From contig CALCRU010000044.1 in assembly GCA_937894335.1 (NCBI GenBank), positions 5,211 to 69,210 of the forward strand: 64,000 bases of DNA. Direction: 5' to 3'. This document shows positions 40,199-49,253 of this stretch, piece after piece. The notes beneath the pieces were generated by a model. That model had not been told where the DNA came from. It saw only the letters and a program-made list of their open reading frames with translations, and made no database searches. The position numbers were made by a program, and so were the translations under genes. Positions within the stretch are counted from its first letter, which is position 1. Each line of letters begins with the position of its first letter. This DNA comes from an uncultured Treponema sp. Its GTDB lineage: Bacteria; Spirochaetota; Spirochaetia; Treponematales; Treponemataceae.

Positions 40199-41185
40199 CT
40201 AGTTTAACTTATTAAGGTGATGGCAGGCCGCAAAATGTTCAGAACCTACTTCCTTAAACTCTGGACACTTTTCCGCACACATGGCATCGGCATAGGGACA
40301 CCGAGTTCTAAAGGGACAGCCTGACGGCGGATTAACCGGAGACGGAACATCACCCTCAAGAATAATTCGCTTTGAAGCACGAGCAGTCTTAGGGTCGGCA
40401 ATGGGAACCGCACTGATTAGCGATCGCGTATAAGGATGAACCGAATGAAAAATCAGTTCGTCGGCAGTTGCAAGTTCCACAAGATGACCCAAATACATTA
40501 CGCCTATCCTGCTTGAAATGTGATTAACTACGGAAAGGTCGTGGGCAATGAACAGATATGTTAGCCCCATCTGTTGCTGCAGGTCTTCAAACATGTTTAC
40601 AACCTGTGCCTGAATAGAAACATCCAGTGCAGAAACAGGTTCGTCGCACACTATAAATTCCGGGTTAACCGCAAGAGCGCGTGCTATACCAATTCTCTGC
40701 CTTTGGCCACCAGAAAACTCGTGGGGATAACGGTTTGCATGTTCACTGTTAAGGCCCACAGTTGCAAGAAGAGAAAGAATTCTTTCCCTTCGTTCCTGCT
40801 TGCTGCCATACAACTTGTGAATGTCCAAAGCCTCGCCAATAATGTCAGAAATTGTCATGCGAGGATCAAGGGATGCATAGGGATCCTGAAATACAATTTG
40901 CATCTTTCTGCGAAAGGGAAGCATGTCTAGCTTTACCCCGTTCTCGCTGTCAAATATGACCGTTCCGTTGTAAGTAATTTTTCCTGCGGTAGGTTCAGTC
41001 AGCCTAAGGATTGAACGACCGGTAGTTGTCTTACCGCATCCAGATTCTCCTACCAAACCAAAGGTTTCGCCCTTCTTTATAAAAAAACTTACATCGTCAA
41101 CAGCCTTTACAACTTTTCCTCCGCCTGCAGGAAAGTACTGCTTCAAGTGTTCTATTTCCAGAAGTTTCTTTTCGTCACCCATCAC
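40199..41185 (-). CDS. oppF: Oligopeptide ABC transporter ATPase
   Basis: The 328-residue ATPase has Walker [14 protein letters not shown], signature [14 protein letters not shown] and Walker [16 protein letters not shown]-terminal cysteine cluster ([20 protein letters not shown]) is typical of the OppD/OppF pair and may bind an iron-sulphur cluster. It powers peptide uptake with OppD. It overlaps oppD by 4 nt. Confidence 0.93.
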   Translation of the reverse strand: MMGDEKKLLEIEHLKQYFPAGGGKVVKAVDDVSFFIKKGETFGLVGESGCGKTTTGRSILRLTEPTAGKITYNGTVIFDSENGVKLDMLPFRRKMQIVFQDPYASLDPRMTISDIIGEALDIHKLYGSKQERRERILSLLATVGLNSEHANRYPHEFSGGQRQRIGIARALAVNPEFIVCDEPVSALDVSIQAQVVNMFEDLQQQMGLTYLFIAHDLSVVNHISSRIGVMYLGHLVELATADELIFHSVHPYTRSLISAVPIADPKTARASKRIILEGDVPSPVNPPSGCPFRTRCPYADAMCAEKCPEFKEVGSEHFAACHHLNKLN

Positions 41186-42249
41186 TTGCCCTCCTCTGCA
41201 TTCTTTCTCTCAGGTACAACTGCATCGGCACTACCCAGCATTTCTGCCTTCTGCTCAAGCCAGCACCGTCCGTAGTGCACATTTTCTCCCACTGTAGCAC
41301 CGCCCAAACTTTCGTATTCGTTACGGACAGGTTTCTGTTCCAGACAAATTTTCATGCAGTTGGAACATCTTGGAGCAAATCCGCATCCCTTGGGAGGATT
41401 AAGCAGATCTACTGGCTGACCTTCAATAGGCACCAGTTTTGAATAATCCTTTTCGTGGAACTTTGGAATTGAGCGCAAAAGTCCCCTAGTGTACTCGTGC
41501 TGAGGATTATAAAAAATATCGTCAGTGGTTCCGTACTCAACAATCTCGCCAGCATACATGACTGCAATATGGTCGCACATGGAAGCTACAACACCAAGGT
41601 CGTGAGTTATCATAATGATTCCCATGCCCAACTTCTTTTTTAAGTCCTGCATAAGCTCAAGAATCTGAGCCTGAATGGTAACATCAAGAGCCGTAGTAGG
41701 TTCATCCGCAATAAGTAGTTTTGGCTCGCATGCAAGGGCAATGGCAATCATGACACGCTGCCTCATTCCCCCCGAAAGCTCATGGGGATACTGCTTAAGG
41801 CGTTTGTCTGGTTCGTTTATTCCTACAAGCGTAAGAAGTTCCCTTGCCCTAGCCTTTGCCTCCTTGCCCTTCTTGTTGGTGTGCAGTTTTATTGCTTCCT
41901 CTATCTGATTTCCGATTGTCCAAACCGGATTAAGTGAAGTCATTGGATCCTGAAAGATTATGCTCACTTCCTTACCGCGGATTTTCCTCAGTTCTTTTTC
42001 TGACATCTGATCTATGCGGTGTCCGTTGAACATTACTGAGCCACCGGTAATTTTTCCGTTGTCTGCAGTAAGCCCCATTACAGAATAAGCCGTAACAGAT
42101 TTTCCTGAGCCAGACTCTCCTACAATGCCCAGAACCTCACCCTCCTGCATATGAAGGGTAACATCGTTCAGCGCTTTTACTTCGCCAGCCGGAGTAAAGA
42201 AAGAAAGTTTTTCGTGCTGAATTTCTACAAGATATTCCTGTTCTGCCAT
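41182..42249 (-). CDS. oppD: Oligopeptide ABC transporter ATPase
   Basis: The 355-residue ATPase has Walker [14 protein letters not shown], signature [14 protein letters not shown] and Walker [13 protein letters not shown]. The C-terminal oligopeptide-transporter domain has [19 protein letters not shown]. It acts as a heterodimer with OppF on the permease pair. The gene lies 10 nt after oppC. Confidence 0.93.
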   Translation of the reverse strand: MAEQEYLVEIQHEKLSFFTPAGEVKALNDVTLHMQEGEVLGIVGESGSGKSVTAYSVMGLTADNGKITGGSVMFNGHRIDQMSEKELRKIRGKEVSIIFQDPMTSLNPVWTIGNQIEEAIKLHTNKKGKEAKARARELLTLVGINEPDKRLKQYPHELSGGMRQRVMIAIALACEPKLLIADEPTTALDVTIQAQILELMQDLKKKLGMGIIMITHDLGVVASMCDHIAVMYAGEIVEYGTTDDIFYNPQHEYTRGLLRSIPKFHEKDYSKLVPIEGQPVDLLNPPKGCGFAPRCSNCMKICLEQKPVRNEYESLGGATVGENVHYGRCWLEQKAEMLGSADAVVPERKNAEEGK

Positions 42250-42259
42250 TTCTTAACTC

Positions 42260-43300
42260 CTACTGCTTAAGTTTGGGATCAAACGCATCACGAAGACCGT
42301 CGCCCAAAAGGTTAAAGCTTAATATGATAATGAAAATAAGAGCCGCTGGAGCAAACAGTTTTTCTGGGAATGTCTGGAATCCGTTTAAAGCCGAAGAGGC
42401 AAGAGAACCAAGTGACGGCATTGGAGCCTGAACACCCAGTCCCAAGAAAGACAGGAAAGACTCTGTAAAAATAGAAGACGGAATCTGAAGAGTTGTGGTA
42501 ACAATCAGAGTTCCTATACAGTTTGTTATCAAGTGCTTTCCGATAATTCTGCTTCCCTTTGCACCCAAAGCCTTTGCCGCAGTAACATATTCATTCTGTT
42601 TAAGAACCATAATCTGCGAGCGGATGATTCGCGCCATGCCCACCCAGTAGAGCAGTGCAAAAACTATAAACATTGAAACCATGTTTGGCCCAAGCTTCTG
42701 AATCCATCCAAAACCAGGTGCCTCCCCCAAAGTCTTAAGTGGATACTTTAAAGTCTGTGCAAGCAAAATGATAATCAATACATCGGGTACAGTATAGATA
42801 ATGTCTACAATGCGCATCATGACCAAATCCACAGTGCCACCCAAATAGCCAGCAATGGCACCATAAAGAGAACCAATTATCAGGATAAGGATTGAAGCCA
42901 CAATACCTACCATCATAGAAACTCTTCCGCCAACCATTACCCTTATGGCATAGTCTCGTCCGTTCTGGTCAGTACCAAGAATGTGAGGGAACACCTTTTC
43001 GCCTGCTTCCTTTTGTGCAAGTTCCTGAGCCGAATACTGCATGGGAGAAAGCCTTTCGCTACCCTTTATCTGCTGCTCATACTTGTAGGGATAAAACAGC
43101 GGAACAATAAAGCAGAGTATTACAATAAGCAGAACTATGGAAAGCGCCGCCATTGCAATTTTATTTTTTCTAAAGCGCCTTATTCCGTCCTTCCAGAAAC
43201 CAACGGACTCGCGCATTACCACAAGGGAATCTTTTTCTTCTGCAGAAGCGGGAACAAAATCATCAACATTTAACTGAAAGCTCAAGGGATTTTTTTTCAT
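42260..43300 (-). CDS. oppC: Oligopeptide ABC transporter permease
   Basis: The 346-residue protein has an N-terminal cytoplasmic stretch, six membrane helices, the GTDQNGRDYAIRVMVGGRVSM signature of OppC/DppC proteins (positions about 118-138) and an ABC permease loop around AAKALGAKGSRIIGKHL. It forms the channel with OppB. The gene starts 9 nt after oppB. Confidence 0.92.
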   Translation of the reverse strand: MKKNPLSFQLNVDDFVPASAEEKDSLVVMRESVGFWKDGIRRFRKNKIAMAALSIVLLIVILCFIVPLFYPYKYEQQIKGSERLSPMQYSAQELAQKEAGEKVFPHILGTDQNGRDYAIRVMVGGRVSMMVGIVASILILIIGSLYGAIAGYLGGTVDLVMMRIVDIIYTVPDVLIIILLAQTLKYPLKTLGEAPGFGWIQKLGPNMVSMFIVFALLYWVGMARIIRSQIMVLKQNEYVTAAKALGAKGSRIIGKHLITNCIGTLIVTTTLQIPSSIFTESFLSFLGLGVQAPMPSLGSLASSALNGFQTFPEKLFAPAALIFIIILSFNLLGDGLRDAFDPKLKQ

Positions 43301-43309
43301 AACCGACTC

Positions 43310-44227
43310 CTACTTTAACTTAATGCGAGGATCAACAATCGCATAAGTTATGTCAACAATTACATTCATTGCAATTACAAACACAGCAAGGAAGATTGTC
43401 GTTCCCATAATCATGGGGTAGTCGCGGCTTGTAATAGCACCCACAAATTCTGAACCCAAACCGGGTATGTTAAAAATCTTTTCGATGATGAAGCTTCCCG
43501 TCATGAGCGATGCAACAAGGGGTCCAAGATATGTAATGACTGGAAGAATTGCGTTCCTCAATGCATGCTTAAAAATGGACATGAAGGGAGTAACTCCCTT
43601 TGCACGGGCAGTGCGCATATAATCCTGACCTATAACATCTAGCATGGAAGAGCGCATGAGGCGTGCAATATAAAATGTAGGATACAGGGCAAGTGCCATT
43701 ACGGGCATTATGTAGCTCTGGGGAGTTTCCAGTCCCAGCGACGGAAGCAGTTTTAGCTTTGTAGAAAAAATGTACATAAGAAGCGTGGAAGACAAAAAGC
43801 TTGGAATAGCTATGCCAGCGGTAGACATGACTACAAGAATGTTGTCCACTGCCTTTCCCCTTTTAAATGCGGCAACGGCTCCAAGGGGAACACCCACGAA
43901 CACCGCAACCAAAATTGCAAATCCGCCCAGCTTTGCAGAAACAGGAAATTTCGTGGTGATTATTTCTCCAACAGTACGACCCCTCTTTTTAATTGAAAGA
44001 CCAAAGTCTCCGTGAAGAATTCCTCCCATGTAGGTAAGATACTGCTGACCCAAGGGCTTATCCAATCCGTACTTTGCCTCCATGGCAGCCTGTGCCTGAG
44101 GAGTAACAGCTTTTTCTGCAAGAAAGGGACCGCCTGGAACCATGTTCATAATAAAGAAGGTGAGGGTTGCCACAAGAAAGGCGGTAACAATGGCCGTGGC
44201 AATTCTTTTTAAGATGTATTTTACCAT
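43310..44227 (-). CDS. oppB: Oligopeptide ABC transporter permease
   Basis: The 305-residue protein has six membrane helices with the family start MVKYILKRIATAIVTAF and the loop YMRTARAKGVTPFMSIFKHA (about 200-219) that docks the ATPase. It is the first gene of the operon oppB-oppC-oppD-oppF-oppA. A hairpin and a promoter lie directly upstream. Confidence 0.92.
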   Translation of the reverse strand: MVKYILKRIATAIVTAFLVATLTFFIMNMVPGGPFLAEKAVTPQAQAAMEAKYGLDKPLGQQYLTYMGGILHGDFGLSIKKRGRTVGEIITTKFPVSAKLGGFAILVAVFVGVPLGAVAAFKRGKAVDNILVVMSTAGIAIPSFLSSTLLMYIFSTKLKLLPSLGLETPQSYIMPVMALALYPTFYIARLMRSSMLDVIGQDYMRTARAKGVTPFMSIFKHALRNAILPVITYLGPLVASLMTGSFIIEKIFNIPGLGSEFVGAITSRDYPMIMGTTIFLAVFVIAMNVIVDITYAIVDPRIKLK

Positions 44228-44231
44228 TCAG

Positions 44232-44343
44232 AACCTCTAGGTTGAAAGGGAATAAAAAAAGACGCACAACCTCGACGGGTACTGCGTCTTTGCAATCTTA
44301 TTTACTATATAGTATACACTAGCATTATGCAATTCCTAGTCAA
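44232..44343 (-). promoter_or_regulatory. oppB promoter and leader hairpin (possible attenuator)
   Basis: Minus strand: TTGCAT (44332-44327), 17 bp, TATAGT (44309-44304). A terminator-like hairpin follows (AAAGACGCA, 44258-44266, with TGCGTCTTT, 44283-44291) with a run of seven T on the minus strand, 27 nt before oppB. CAACCT inside the hairpin could instead pair with AGGTTG at 44239-44244. The hairpin may equally be the terminator of the upstream thrE-like gene. Confidence 0.6.
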
Positions 44344-44352
44344 ACAACAAGC

Positions 44353-45714
44353 CTAACTGCTTACTCGGAAATTTCTGTCGGTAAGGATTCGGGCAAAAAT
44401 CAGTCCCAAAGAAAGAGAGCACACAACCATGACGGCTTTGGTTATCCACAGCATGCCTGTGGAAAGATCTTCCAGGGCAACATAATAAATTCCCTTGTAC
44501 ATAAACATTCCCGGCACCATAATAACAATGGAAGGAACAGTAACCGTAAGCCGAGGATATCCGTTAACACGCTTGGTGGCAGAAGCAAGAAGTCCTGCTA
44601 TAAGGGCTGCCAAAAATGCGGCAAGAGTGGCAGGCACCGGAGTAAAATCCAAAAGTTCCAGACGCAAAACATTGGCAAACATTCCTATGAATCCTGCTGT
44701 TACCGCCATACGGGCTGTACTGTTGAACATGAGCGAAAATCCGTATACCGCAAAAAAACTGGCAATCATCCTAAACAAAATCGTCTGCCACAAAGCATAC
44801 TCGTACTCAATAAAGTCAGCAGGGGCAAACTTGAACACAAAGGCGCACAACCAACCGGTAATTGTTGCCACAAAAATAATCAGCAAGGAATACAGAATCC
44901 TTTCAAATCCAGAACGCAAATCCAGTTTGGCAAGGTCTATGCCTCCAGTAATAAGAGGAAATCCCGGAATAATAAAGAGCATGGAACAGATGTATCCAGC
45001 CTGATGTGCTTCCGAAACGCCAAAGAAAAATTCTGCAGCCTTTAAAAGCCCAATGTAGGCAAAGCAGGCACAGGCTACGCTTAGGGCAACATTTGCATAC
45101 AGGGTAACATGCCTTTCCAACAGTTTTCGGCGTACAAAATTTCCTATTCCTGCACCAAAAAAAGCGCATCCCATTTCTACAGGTCCGCCCCCCAAAAGAA
45201 ATGTAAAGGCTGCACAGGCTACTGCAGAGGCAAACCCCAGTTGAAGAGCATTGTAACGATTAAGGGAATGCTCTATTTCGTCCAGAATGTCAAAGAACTG
45301 CTTTACAGAATATCGTTCTGCATTGGCAGAAAAGTCATCGGCAAAAGCCCTAAGGTGATGCAGTTTGTCAGTATTTACTCCGGTAGTGTTTATGGAAATA
45401 GCGTTAGTGTAGGTCTCGCCTCCGTCCACACAGGTGTATTCTATCGAAAGAAGACCTATGTCGGCATTACAAGCTATCCCCATCCCTCGGGAAACCTTGT
45501 TCATTGCTGCCCTAACACGCCAAGCTCCAGCGCCTACAGACAGCATCATAAGGCCAACCCGTCCCACAAGAGCGGATTTTTCGTTAAGGGGTGCATTTTT
45601 TGCTGATTTATGGCTTTCTACATCAATAAGGTTGTCCCAGTCTATGGACATGTGTTGCTTTCTTAGTTTGCTCATACTAAAATCATTATACAAAATAGAA
45701 GTATCCTTGTCCAT
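44353..45714 (-). CDS. Threonine/serine exporter family protein (ThrE-like)
   Basis: The 453-residue protein has an N-terminal soluble part with the conserved VGLMMLSVGAGAWRVRAAM and an amphipathic region. A first block of five helices (about 155-290) and a second block (about 305-445) follow, matching the two ThrE domains. In Corynebacterium ThrE exports threonine and serine by proton exchange; the substrate here is inferred. It is transcribed alone, divergent from the MocR-like gene. Confidence 0.85.
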   Translation of the reverse strand: MDKDTSILYNDFSMSKLRKQHMSIDWDNLIDVESHKSAKNAPLNEKSALVGRVGLMMLSVGAGAWRVRAAMNKVSRGMGIACNADIGLLSIEYTCVDGGETYTNAISINTTGVNTDKLHHLRAFADDFSANAERYSVKQFFDILDEIEHSLNRYNALQLGFASAVACAAFTFLLGGGPVEMGCAFFGAGIGNFVRRKLLERHVTLYANVALSVACACFAYIGLLKAAEFFFGVSEAHQAGYICSMLFIIPGFPLITGGIDLAKLDLRSGFERILYSLLIIFVATITGWLCAFVFKFAPADFIEYEYALWQTILFRMIASFFAVYGFSLMFNSTARMAVTAGFIGMFANVLRLELLDFTPVPATLAAFLAALIAGLLASATKRVNGYPRLTVTVPSIVIMVPGMFMYKGIYYVALEDLSTGMLWITKAVMVVCSLSLGLIFARILTDRNFRVSS

Positions 45715-45724
45715 AAAAAATGAA

Positions 45725-45753
45725 TTGCTTTTTATGAAAATGCAGTTTATAAT
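45725..45753 (+). promoter_or_regulatory. Promoter of the MocR-like gene, near-leaderless
   Basis: TTGCTT (45725-45730), 17 bp, TATAAT (45748-45753). The ATG at 45762 is 8 nt after the -10 box, at about the expected transcript start. No ribosome-binding site can fit except GTGGGGTT, which touches the ATG. Confidence 0.7.
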
Positions 45754-45761
45754 GTGGGGTT

Positions 45762-47399
45762 ATGGAGAAGTTCCCCTTTACCATAGATACAGAAAGTAAA
45801 GTCAAACGCTACTATCAGCTCTACACATTTTTTGCGGAATGCATTGCAGAAGGAAAAATTCCTGCAGGCGAAAAACTTCCGTCAATCCGTACTATAGCCG
45901 AAGAGCTTAACATTGGGCGAAATACCGTGGTAAAGGCTTACGAACTTTTGGAAGAGGAAGGCTTTATTTTTTCCTACGAAAAGAGCGGATTTTTTGTGCG
46001 AGACAAAAACGCAACTGCCTTCATCCATCAGAATCTTCAGAGACCCGGAGAGGATACAGTTCCTACTGTTGATTCCATATTCAAGCAGCGTAAGGGTACA
46101 GATTTAAAGTCGGGACTTAAAGAACTGCCCCTTTCTGAATTTACCACGCTGATTGCAGAAACAAGCCGTCAGCAGGTACAGAATGAGGTACAGACTGTAT
46201 CCCAAAAGGAACTAGACAAGCTCTTGGGAGAAGATAACAGATCCACAACAAAATCTGACCCCATAAAGGCTGAACAAACCAAGAAGGTAAAGGAATCTGT
46301 AGACGAAAAAGTTGCCTCCATAATGAAGCAGATACAGTGGGAATCAGAAGACGATGAATCCCAGACCCTTACCCAGACGGAACTAGATGCTGTCCTTAAT
46401 TCTGGTGCGGTACAAACTGTACCCATTGAAGACACATCTGTACCCGTTTTGGACAAGCAACTTGCGGATATTATGGACGACATAAGGCACGAAGAAACAG
46501 ACGACGGTTCCCAAACCCTTTCCCAGACGGAACTGGATGCGGTATTCAAGTCGGCTGTTGTAGAGCCAGAGCCAGAAGTTCTAATGCAGACGGACATGTC
46601 TTCCGCCATAGACTTGGGTACAGAAGAGGATTTTGAAAAGGAGAATTTAAATATGACTGATGCAGATTCACCCTTCGGACAGGAACACTTTCGTTCTACA
46701 CTTACTGAATTTCTTTCCCTCCATAAAAGAATTAAATGTACGCCAAAACAGCTTGTTGCAGGCGCAAACATAGAAGAACTTATTGCAAACACCCTCCTTA
46801 CCATACGAGAAGTTAATAATGCAAAGCCAAAGGTTGAACGGCCCAAGGGTCTCTTAAAACTTGCAAAACTGGCCGAAGCAGGAGAACTCCATCTTGCCCA
46901 GAAAGAACAAAAGGAGCTTATTGCAATTCCGTCAAACGGTGCAGAAAGCCTTCAATTTCTTAAGGATGTGGGCTTTGAAGTTACGGAACTTTTCTGCGAC
47001 ATACACGGAGTAACCCCTTCGGAACTTGAGTCGTCGGGAGCAAGCACTCTGGTCATAACTTCCACCAGTGCCTCTGCAAAGCGCAGGAAGGAACTTTTAG
47101 ACTGGGTTTTGGCAGATGAAAGCCGTTACATTATTGAATACGACAAAGAAGCAAACGGAGCCATTCCAGCCCTGCAAGGAGAGGACACTAGCGGCAGGGT
47201 AATTTTTGCAGGAAGCGCTTCAGACATGCTGCCAAGATTCCACTCATGCTGGGCACTCCTTCCCAATTCCCTCCTGGACACCTACGAAGCCCAGTTTGGT
47301 GATGAAGAACTGGAACTTTCGGATCAGGAACAGAACAAGCTGGTTGAATTTATAGAAAGTGGGGAACTTGACCAGTATCTTTCTGCAAGAGAGTTTTAA
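45762..47399 (+). CDS. MocR-like regulator with degenerate aminotransferase domain and FliM-like motif repeats
   Basis: The 545-residue protein has a GntR helix-turn-helix at about residues 14-80 (GEKLPSIRTIAEELNIGRNT). A C-terminal part (about 305-515) is related to the aminotransferase domain of MocR/PdxR proteins (CTPKQLVAGANIEELIANT, IPALQGEDTSGRVIF). The PLP lysine expected after that segment (SK in GTFSK) is Asp here (GSASDMLPRF), so cofactor chemistry is unlikely. The long acidic linker (about 95-280) contains three copies of a short motif: SQKELDKLL (147-155), TQTELDAVL (204-212) and SQTELDAVF (254-262). The last two lie in a clear 50-residue tandem repeat. The motif resembles the CheY-binding peptide at the start of FliM (LSQDEIDALL). 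Confidence 0.85.
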   Translation: MEKFPFTIDTESKVKRYYQLYTFFAECIAEGKIPAGEKLPSIRTIAEELNIGRNTVVKAYELLEEEGFIFSYEKSGFFVRDKNATAFIHQNLQRPGEDTVPTVDSIFKQRKGTDLKSGLKELPLSEFTTLIAETSRQQVQNEVQTVSQKELDKLLGEDNRSTTKSDPIKAEQTKKVKESVDEKVASIMKQIQWESEDDESQTLTQTELDAVLNSGAVQTVPIEDTSVPVLDKQLADIMDDIRHEETDDGSQTLSQTELDAVFKSAVVEPEPEVLMQTDMSSAIDLGTEEDFEKENLNMTDADSPFGQEHFRSTLTEFLSLHKRIKCTPKQLVAGANIEELIANTLLTIREVNNAKPKVERPKGLLKLAKLAEAGELHLAQKEQKELIAIPSNGAESLQFLKDVGFEVTELFCDIHGVTPSELESSGASTLVITSTSASAKRRKELLDWVLADESRYIIEYDKEANGAIPALQGEDTSGRVIFAGSASDMLPRFHSCWALLPNSLLDTYEAQFGDEELELSDQEQNKLVEFIESGELDQYLSAREF

Positions 47400-48173
47400 A
47401 TGACATCGGAACAGTGGGAAGCCTTCTGCAATTTTAGGATACAGATGAAAGATTTGTGCCAAAACTGGCTTATTCTGGCCCCAAAACTGGCCCCATTGCA
47501 GCAGGAGGCCTCTAAAAAAGATACACCTCCCTACCCCCTGCAAACAGCAGTAGTCTACAACACGGCTTATGATTCTGTAACCATAAATGACCAAATTCGC
47601 CTTATAGTTATTGGTGACAACCCTGGAAAGGAAGAGCAGTTGGAAAAAAACCGCAAGTATCTTGTAGGTCAGAGCGGACGCATTGCCGAAGGATTTTTTA
47701 AAAGGCACCCGGAATTTAACATTGACTTTCGAAAAAACGCCATCATCGTAAACAAAACTCCCATCCATACGGCAAAGACGGCCCATCTGCGGTATCTTGC
47801 AAAAAACGGTGACTCCTCCGTTAGGGAACTTCTTGTGGACTCCCAGCTAAAAATGGCCCGCCTTACTGCAGAACTTCATCAAAAAATGATAGAGGGTACA
47901 GATTGCCCAGAAAATGCCCCCCAGTTGTGGCTTGTTGGTTACACAGAACTAAAAGACAGGGGAATTTTTGTGCCCTACAGGGAAGAGCTTAAGGCCTCTT
48001 ACCTTCCCAAAAATACTAATGCTTGGAGCAGAGTGTTTGTATTCCAGCACTTTTCCATGAATTGCTTTACCAAAGATTTGGGCAAAAGACAGGCCGAAAC
48101 TGGCTCCAACAATCTAGTTCAGCTTGTAAAAGACATTGGAACTGACCATAAAAACGAAATTTTCAGCATTTAA
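47400..48173 (+). CDS. Uracil-DNA-glycosylase-fold protein
   Basis: The 257-residue protein has a region IRLIVIGDNPGKEEQLEKNR followed by YLVGQSGRIAEGFF (about 66-101). This matches the first active-site motif of family 4/5 uracil-DNA glycosylases (GExPGxxED... VGxSG). A possible second motif is FQHFSMNCF (about 216-224). Whether it removes uracil is unknown, since the acidic/catalytic residues differ from the classical enzyme. ATG 47400 directly follows the stop of the MocR-like gene, so the two are coupled. Confidence 0.65.
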   Translation: MTSEQWEAFCNFRIQMKDLCQNWLILAPKLAPLQQEASKKDTPPYPLQTAVVYNTAYDSVTINDQIRLIVIGDNPGKEEQLEKNRKYLVGQSGRIAEGFFKRHPEFNIDFRKNAIIVNKTPIHTAKTAHLRYLAKNGDSSVRELLVDSQLKMARLTAELHQKMIEGTDCPENAPQLWLVGYTELKDRGIFVPYREELKASYLPKNTNAWSRVFVFQHFSMNCFTKDLGKRQAETGSNNLVQLVKDIGTDHKNEIFSI

Positions 48174-48183
48174 CGACCGTTCG

Positions 48184-49194
48184 TTAGTAAATTTTTAGCA
48201 ACCATTGGTCTAAATTCTCAAAAACTCGCCCTTTAACAAACGACGGTTTGTTATTTTGAAGAAAAGAAGCACAATAAAACACTTGGGACACAGTTTTTCC
48301 TATTTTGCCGGGAAGCATTTTTATGCTACCAATAACCGCTTGGGACAAAAAAGTCATGCCCACAAGGATTCCGCTCCGTTCAAGACCACTACAAAGAGAA
48401 CCCAGGGTTATGCGCCAGGAACCCAAATAAAACAGAACCTTTCCTTCTGGCCTAAGCAAAGAAAGAATCACCACAGAAAGGGTAACAAGAGTGGAAGGCA
48501 GAACCTTTACAGGCTTTTGTTTCCGCACGCAGGCCATGATAAAGAAAATCAGAACAAGGGACCACTGAACATAGAGATTTCGCACAAGAAGAAACAGGAC
48601 CAATAGACCTATGCAGAGTACAAAAAAGATCCTGTCTTTTCTGGGAAGACCCTTTTCATCACCAGTAAGGGAAGATACTTCATACAGAGAAGGAAGTGTC
48701 TGGGGGCTAAGCCTTTTATACCATTCTGAACGGTTTTCAAAAGCGAGTACAAAAGCTCCTAGGGCACAACCGGTTATCAGGCCAAAACAGAGGAGCAGGG
48801 GAGCAACATAAGTTACAGATGAGCCAAACAAAATAAACCGAGAGCAGACTAGTTGGGCGGCATTGTTAGCAAGGGAACCGGCCACAGTTAGGCCAAAGTC
48901 AGAAAAGGCGTTGGGCATTAACTTTGCTAAAAGAATCATTACAAGGACGCTAGCAAAAGTTCCAACAAGACTAAAGACAAGAACATAGCTAAAGAGGGTT
49001 CCGCTTACCAGAGCCTGAACAAGAACTTTTAGCAAGGCCAAAAAAAGAATATCCTTTACGGAAAATTTTCTTATGGAAAGTATTATGGGAAGATTTGCAA
49101 GCCCCAACCGTAAAAAGGGAAACGGTTTAGGAATGGCATACTCTAGGGAAGAAAGAATAAGGCATAGGGCTGCAAGAAAAGAAGTCTGCGACAT
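48184..49194 (-). CDS. Gx transporter/heptaprenyl-diphosphate-synthase-I-like protein with extra membrane domain
   Basis: The 336-residue membrane protein starts with the Gx-transporter domain (about 1-165): EYAIPKPFPFLRLGLANLPI, then VSGTLFSYVLVFSLVGTFAS and GSLANNAAQLVCSRF. A second block of four to five helices (about 195-310) follows, with GSLCSGLERSGILVGMTFLS. This could be an ECF-type T-component-like domain, which would make the protein a fused substrate and coupling subunit; that is tentative. The protein is transcribed alone and converges on the UDG-like gene with a 10-nt gap. Confidence 0.7.
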   Translation of the reverse strand: MSQTSFLAALCLILSSLEYAIPKPFPFLRLGLANLPIILSIRKFSVKDILFLALLKVLVQALVSGTLFSYVLVFSLVGTFASVLVMILLAKLMPNAFSDFGLTVAGSLANNAAQLVCSRFILFGSSVTYVAPLLLCFGLITGCALGAFVLAFENRSEWYKRLSPQTLPSLYEVSSLTGDEKGLPRKDRIFFVLCIGLLVLFLLVRNLYVQWSLVLIFFIMACVRKQKPVKVLPSTLVTLSVVILSLLRPEGKVLFYLGSWRITLGSLCSGLERSGILVGMTFLSQAVIGSIKMLPGKIGKTVSQVFYCASFLQNNKPSFVKGRVFENLDQWLLKIY

Positions 49195-49199
49195 GGCAT

Positions 49200-49246
49200 A
49201 AAAAAGGGGCTTCTAAAACCGAATAGCTCAGCCTTAGAAAGCCCCT
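49200..49246 (-). terminator. Rho-independent terminator of the PPIase operon
   Basis: Minus strand: GGGGCTTTCTAA (49245-49234) pairs with TTAGAAGCCCC (49216-49206), with one bulged base, followed by TTTTTT. It lies just after the PPIase stop. Confidence 0.9.
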
Positions 49247-49253
49247 GCTGTTT

